Origin: Bacteroidota bacterium
GTDB lineage: Bacteria; Bacteroidota; Bacteroidia; Chitinophagales; Saprospiraceae
Assembly: GCA_017858735.1 (NCBI GenBank)
Contig: JAFMBH010000018.1
Span: forward strand, 1 to 50,702
DNA: 50,702 nt
Direction of reading: 5' to 3'
Numbering within the stretch: the first letter of the stretch is position 1; each line of letters begins with the position of its first letter. The position numbers and the translations under genes are program-made. Under the pieces are notes generated by a model. It was not told the origin of the DNA and did no database searches. It saw nothing but the letters and a program-made list of their open reading frames with translations. Positions 50,550 to 50,702 of the stretch are shown here, piece after piece.

Positions 50550-50702
50550 TTATTTTTCATGATTCGCCCAGATGCCTGCCAAATGCACTATCATTTCCGA
50601 TGATTTTTCCATATCCTGCACTGAAACCCATTCTTCAAGGGAATGAAAAGCATGTTCACCGGCAAATAAATTGGGACAAGGAAGACCCATGAACGACAAT
50701 CT
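50550..50702 (-). CDS. pepT: Peptidase T, C-terminal end (partial at window edge)
   Basis: Only the last 50 codons and the stop are inside the window. The translated tail reads LSFMGLPCPNLFAGEHAFHS, then LEEWVSVQDMEKSSEMIVHLAGIW. This matches the C-terminus of peptidase T (M20 family tripeptide aminopeptidase). The PNLFAGEHAFHS motif holds one of the conserved metal-binding histidines, and the WVSVQDMEK block is typical of the family. The rest of the gene lies beyond the right edge. It probably leads the leftward run that includes pepP, giving two peptidases on the same strand. Confidence 0.85.
   Translation of the reverse strand, partial: RLSFMGLPCPNLFAGEHAFHSLEEWVSVQDMEKSSEMIVHLAGIWANHEK

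Noticed and set aside
1-50702. CRISPR array, prophage, insertion sequence or toxin-antitoxin pair
   Set aside because: No regularly spaced direct repeats, integrase, transposase, phage structural gene or recognisable toxin-antitoxin pair was seen.

Overview
The window is a slice of an AT-rich chromosome from a member of the Bacteroidota, most likely a Saprospiria-type organism. The phylum call rests on several signals. There are multiple TAnnTTTG-type -7 promoter elements, several with a TTTG-like box 19-20 bp upstream. A secreted protein carries a C-terminal type IX secretion (por) sorting domain. Gene families typical of the phylum are present: a DUF4212 plus solute:sodium symporter pair, a Mrp ATPase lacking the usual CxxC, a stand-alone MnmD, a stand-alone RlmK-type methyltransferase and a DUF1343/NamZ protein. 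Start codons are often not preceded by a clear Shine-Dalgarno sequence. The Saprospiria placement is inference only. No phage, plasmid, insertion sequence, CRISPR array or defence island is visible; this is mostly housekeeping chromosome.

Layout. 1-4.6 kb: the C-terminal end of a CHAT protease, a large secreted BNR-propeller protein and pdhB. 4.7-10.7 kb: a small lipoprotein followed by mnmD, an HNH-like/AP2 protein, ribD, a tiny membrane protein, coaE, a photolyase, a lipoprotein and a Spo0M-like protein. 10.7-13.4 kb: a three-gene leftward unit with two Fe-S electron-transfer proteins. 13.5-20.5 kb: a phosphoribosyltransferase, yidC and ffh (divergent promoters), a membrane-anchored subtilase and an S10 carboxypeptidase-like protein. 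20.6-26.5 kb: trxB, fba and a leftward hbd-rlmK-dnaG unit. 26.5-31.9 kb: a secreted unknown, tRNA-Pro and tRNA-Ser, dnaA, ruvB and icd. 31.9-32.2 kb: a gene-free stretch with two terminators and repeat remnants. 32.2-37.6 kb: a T9SS-exported PA-domain protein, an A-type Fe-S carrier, a Tat-type class V aminotransferase and a NamZ-like muramidase. 37.7-41.2 kb: an exonuclease/GIY-YIG fusion and a mrp-nifU-pyrF unit. 41.3-44.05 kb: a RibF-glycosyltransferase fusion overlapping an RluA pseudouridine synthase. 44.1-50.7 kb: a long leftward run with the symporter pair, aminopeptidase P, an outer-membrane-type protein, a methyltransferase, a lipoprotein and the 3' end of pepT.

How the genes fit together. 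Themes are replication and repair (dnaA, dnaG, ruvB, photolyase, exonuclease/GIY-YIG), protein export and membrane insertion (ffh, yidC), cofactors (ribD, ribF, coaE, Fe-S carriers), central metabolism (pdhB, fba, icd, hbd and a putative ETF:quinone link) and peptide breakdown (S8, S10, PepP, PepT).

The most unusual item is the single open frame at 41323-43332. It joins a complete FAD-synthesis enzyme (RibF) to a complete family 2 glycosyltransferase, with no usable start codon for the second half alone. Other points worth a look are an HNH-like domain that has lost a catalytic histidine and is joined to an AP2 domain, two very small genes, a subtilase with a multi-pass membrane N-terminus, a strong hairpin inside the dnaG 3' end just after fba, a probably leaderless dnaA promoter, and repeat remnants at 32.0-32.2 kb.
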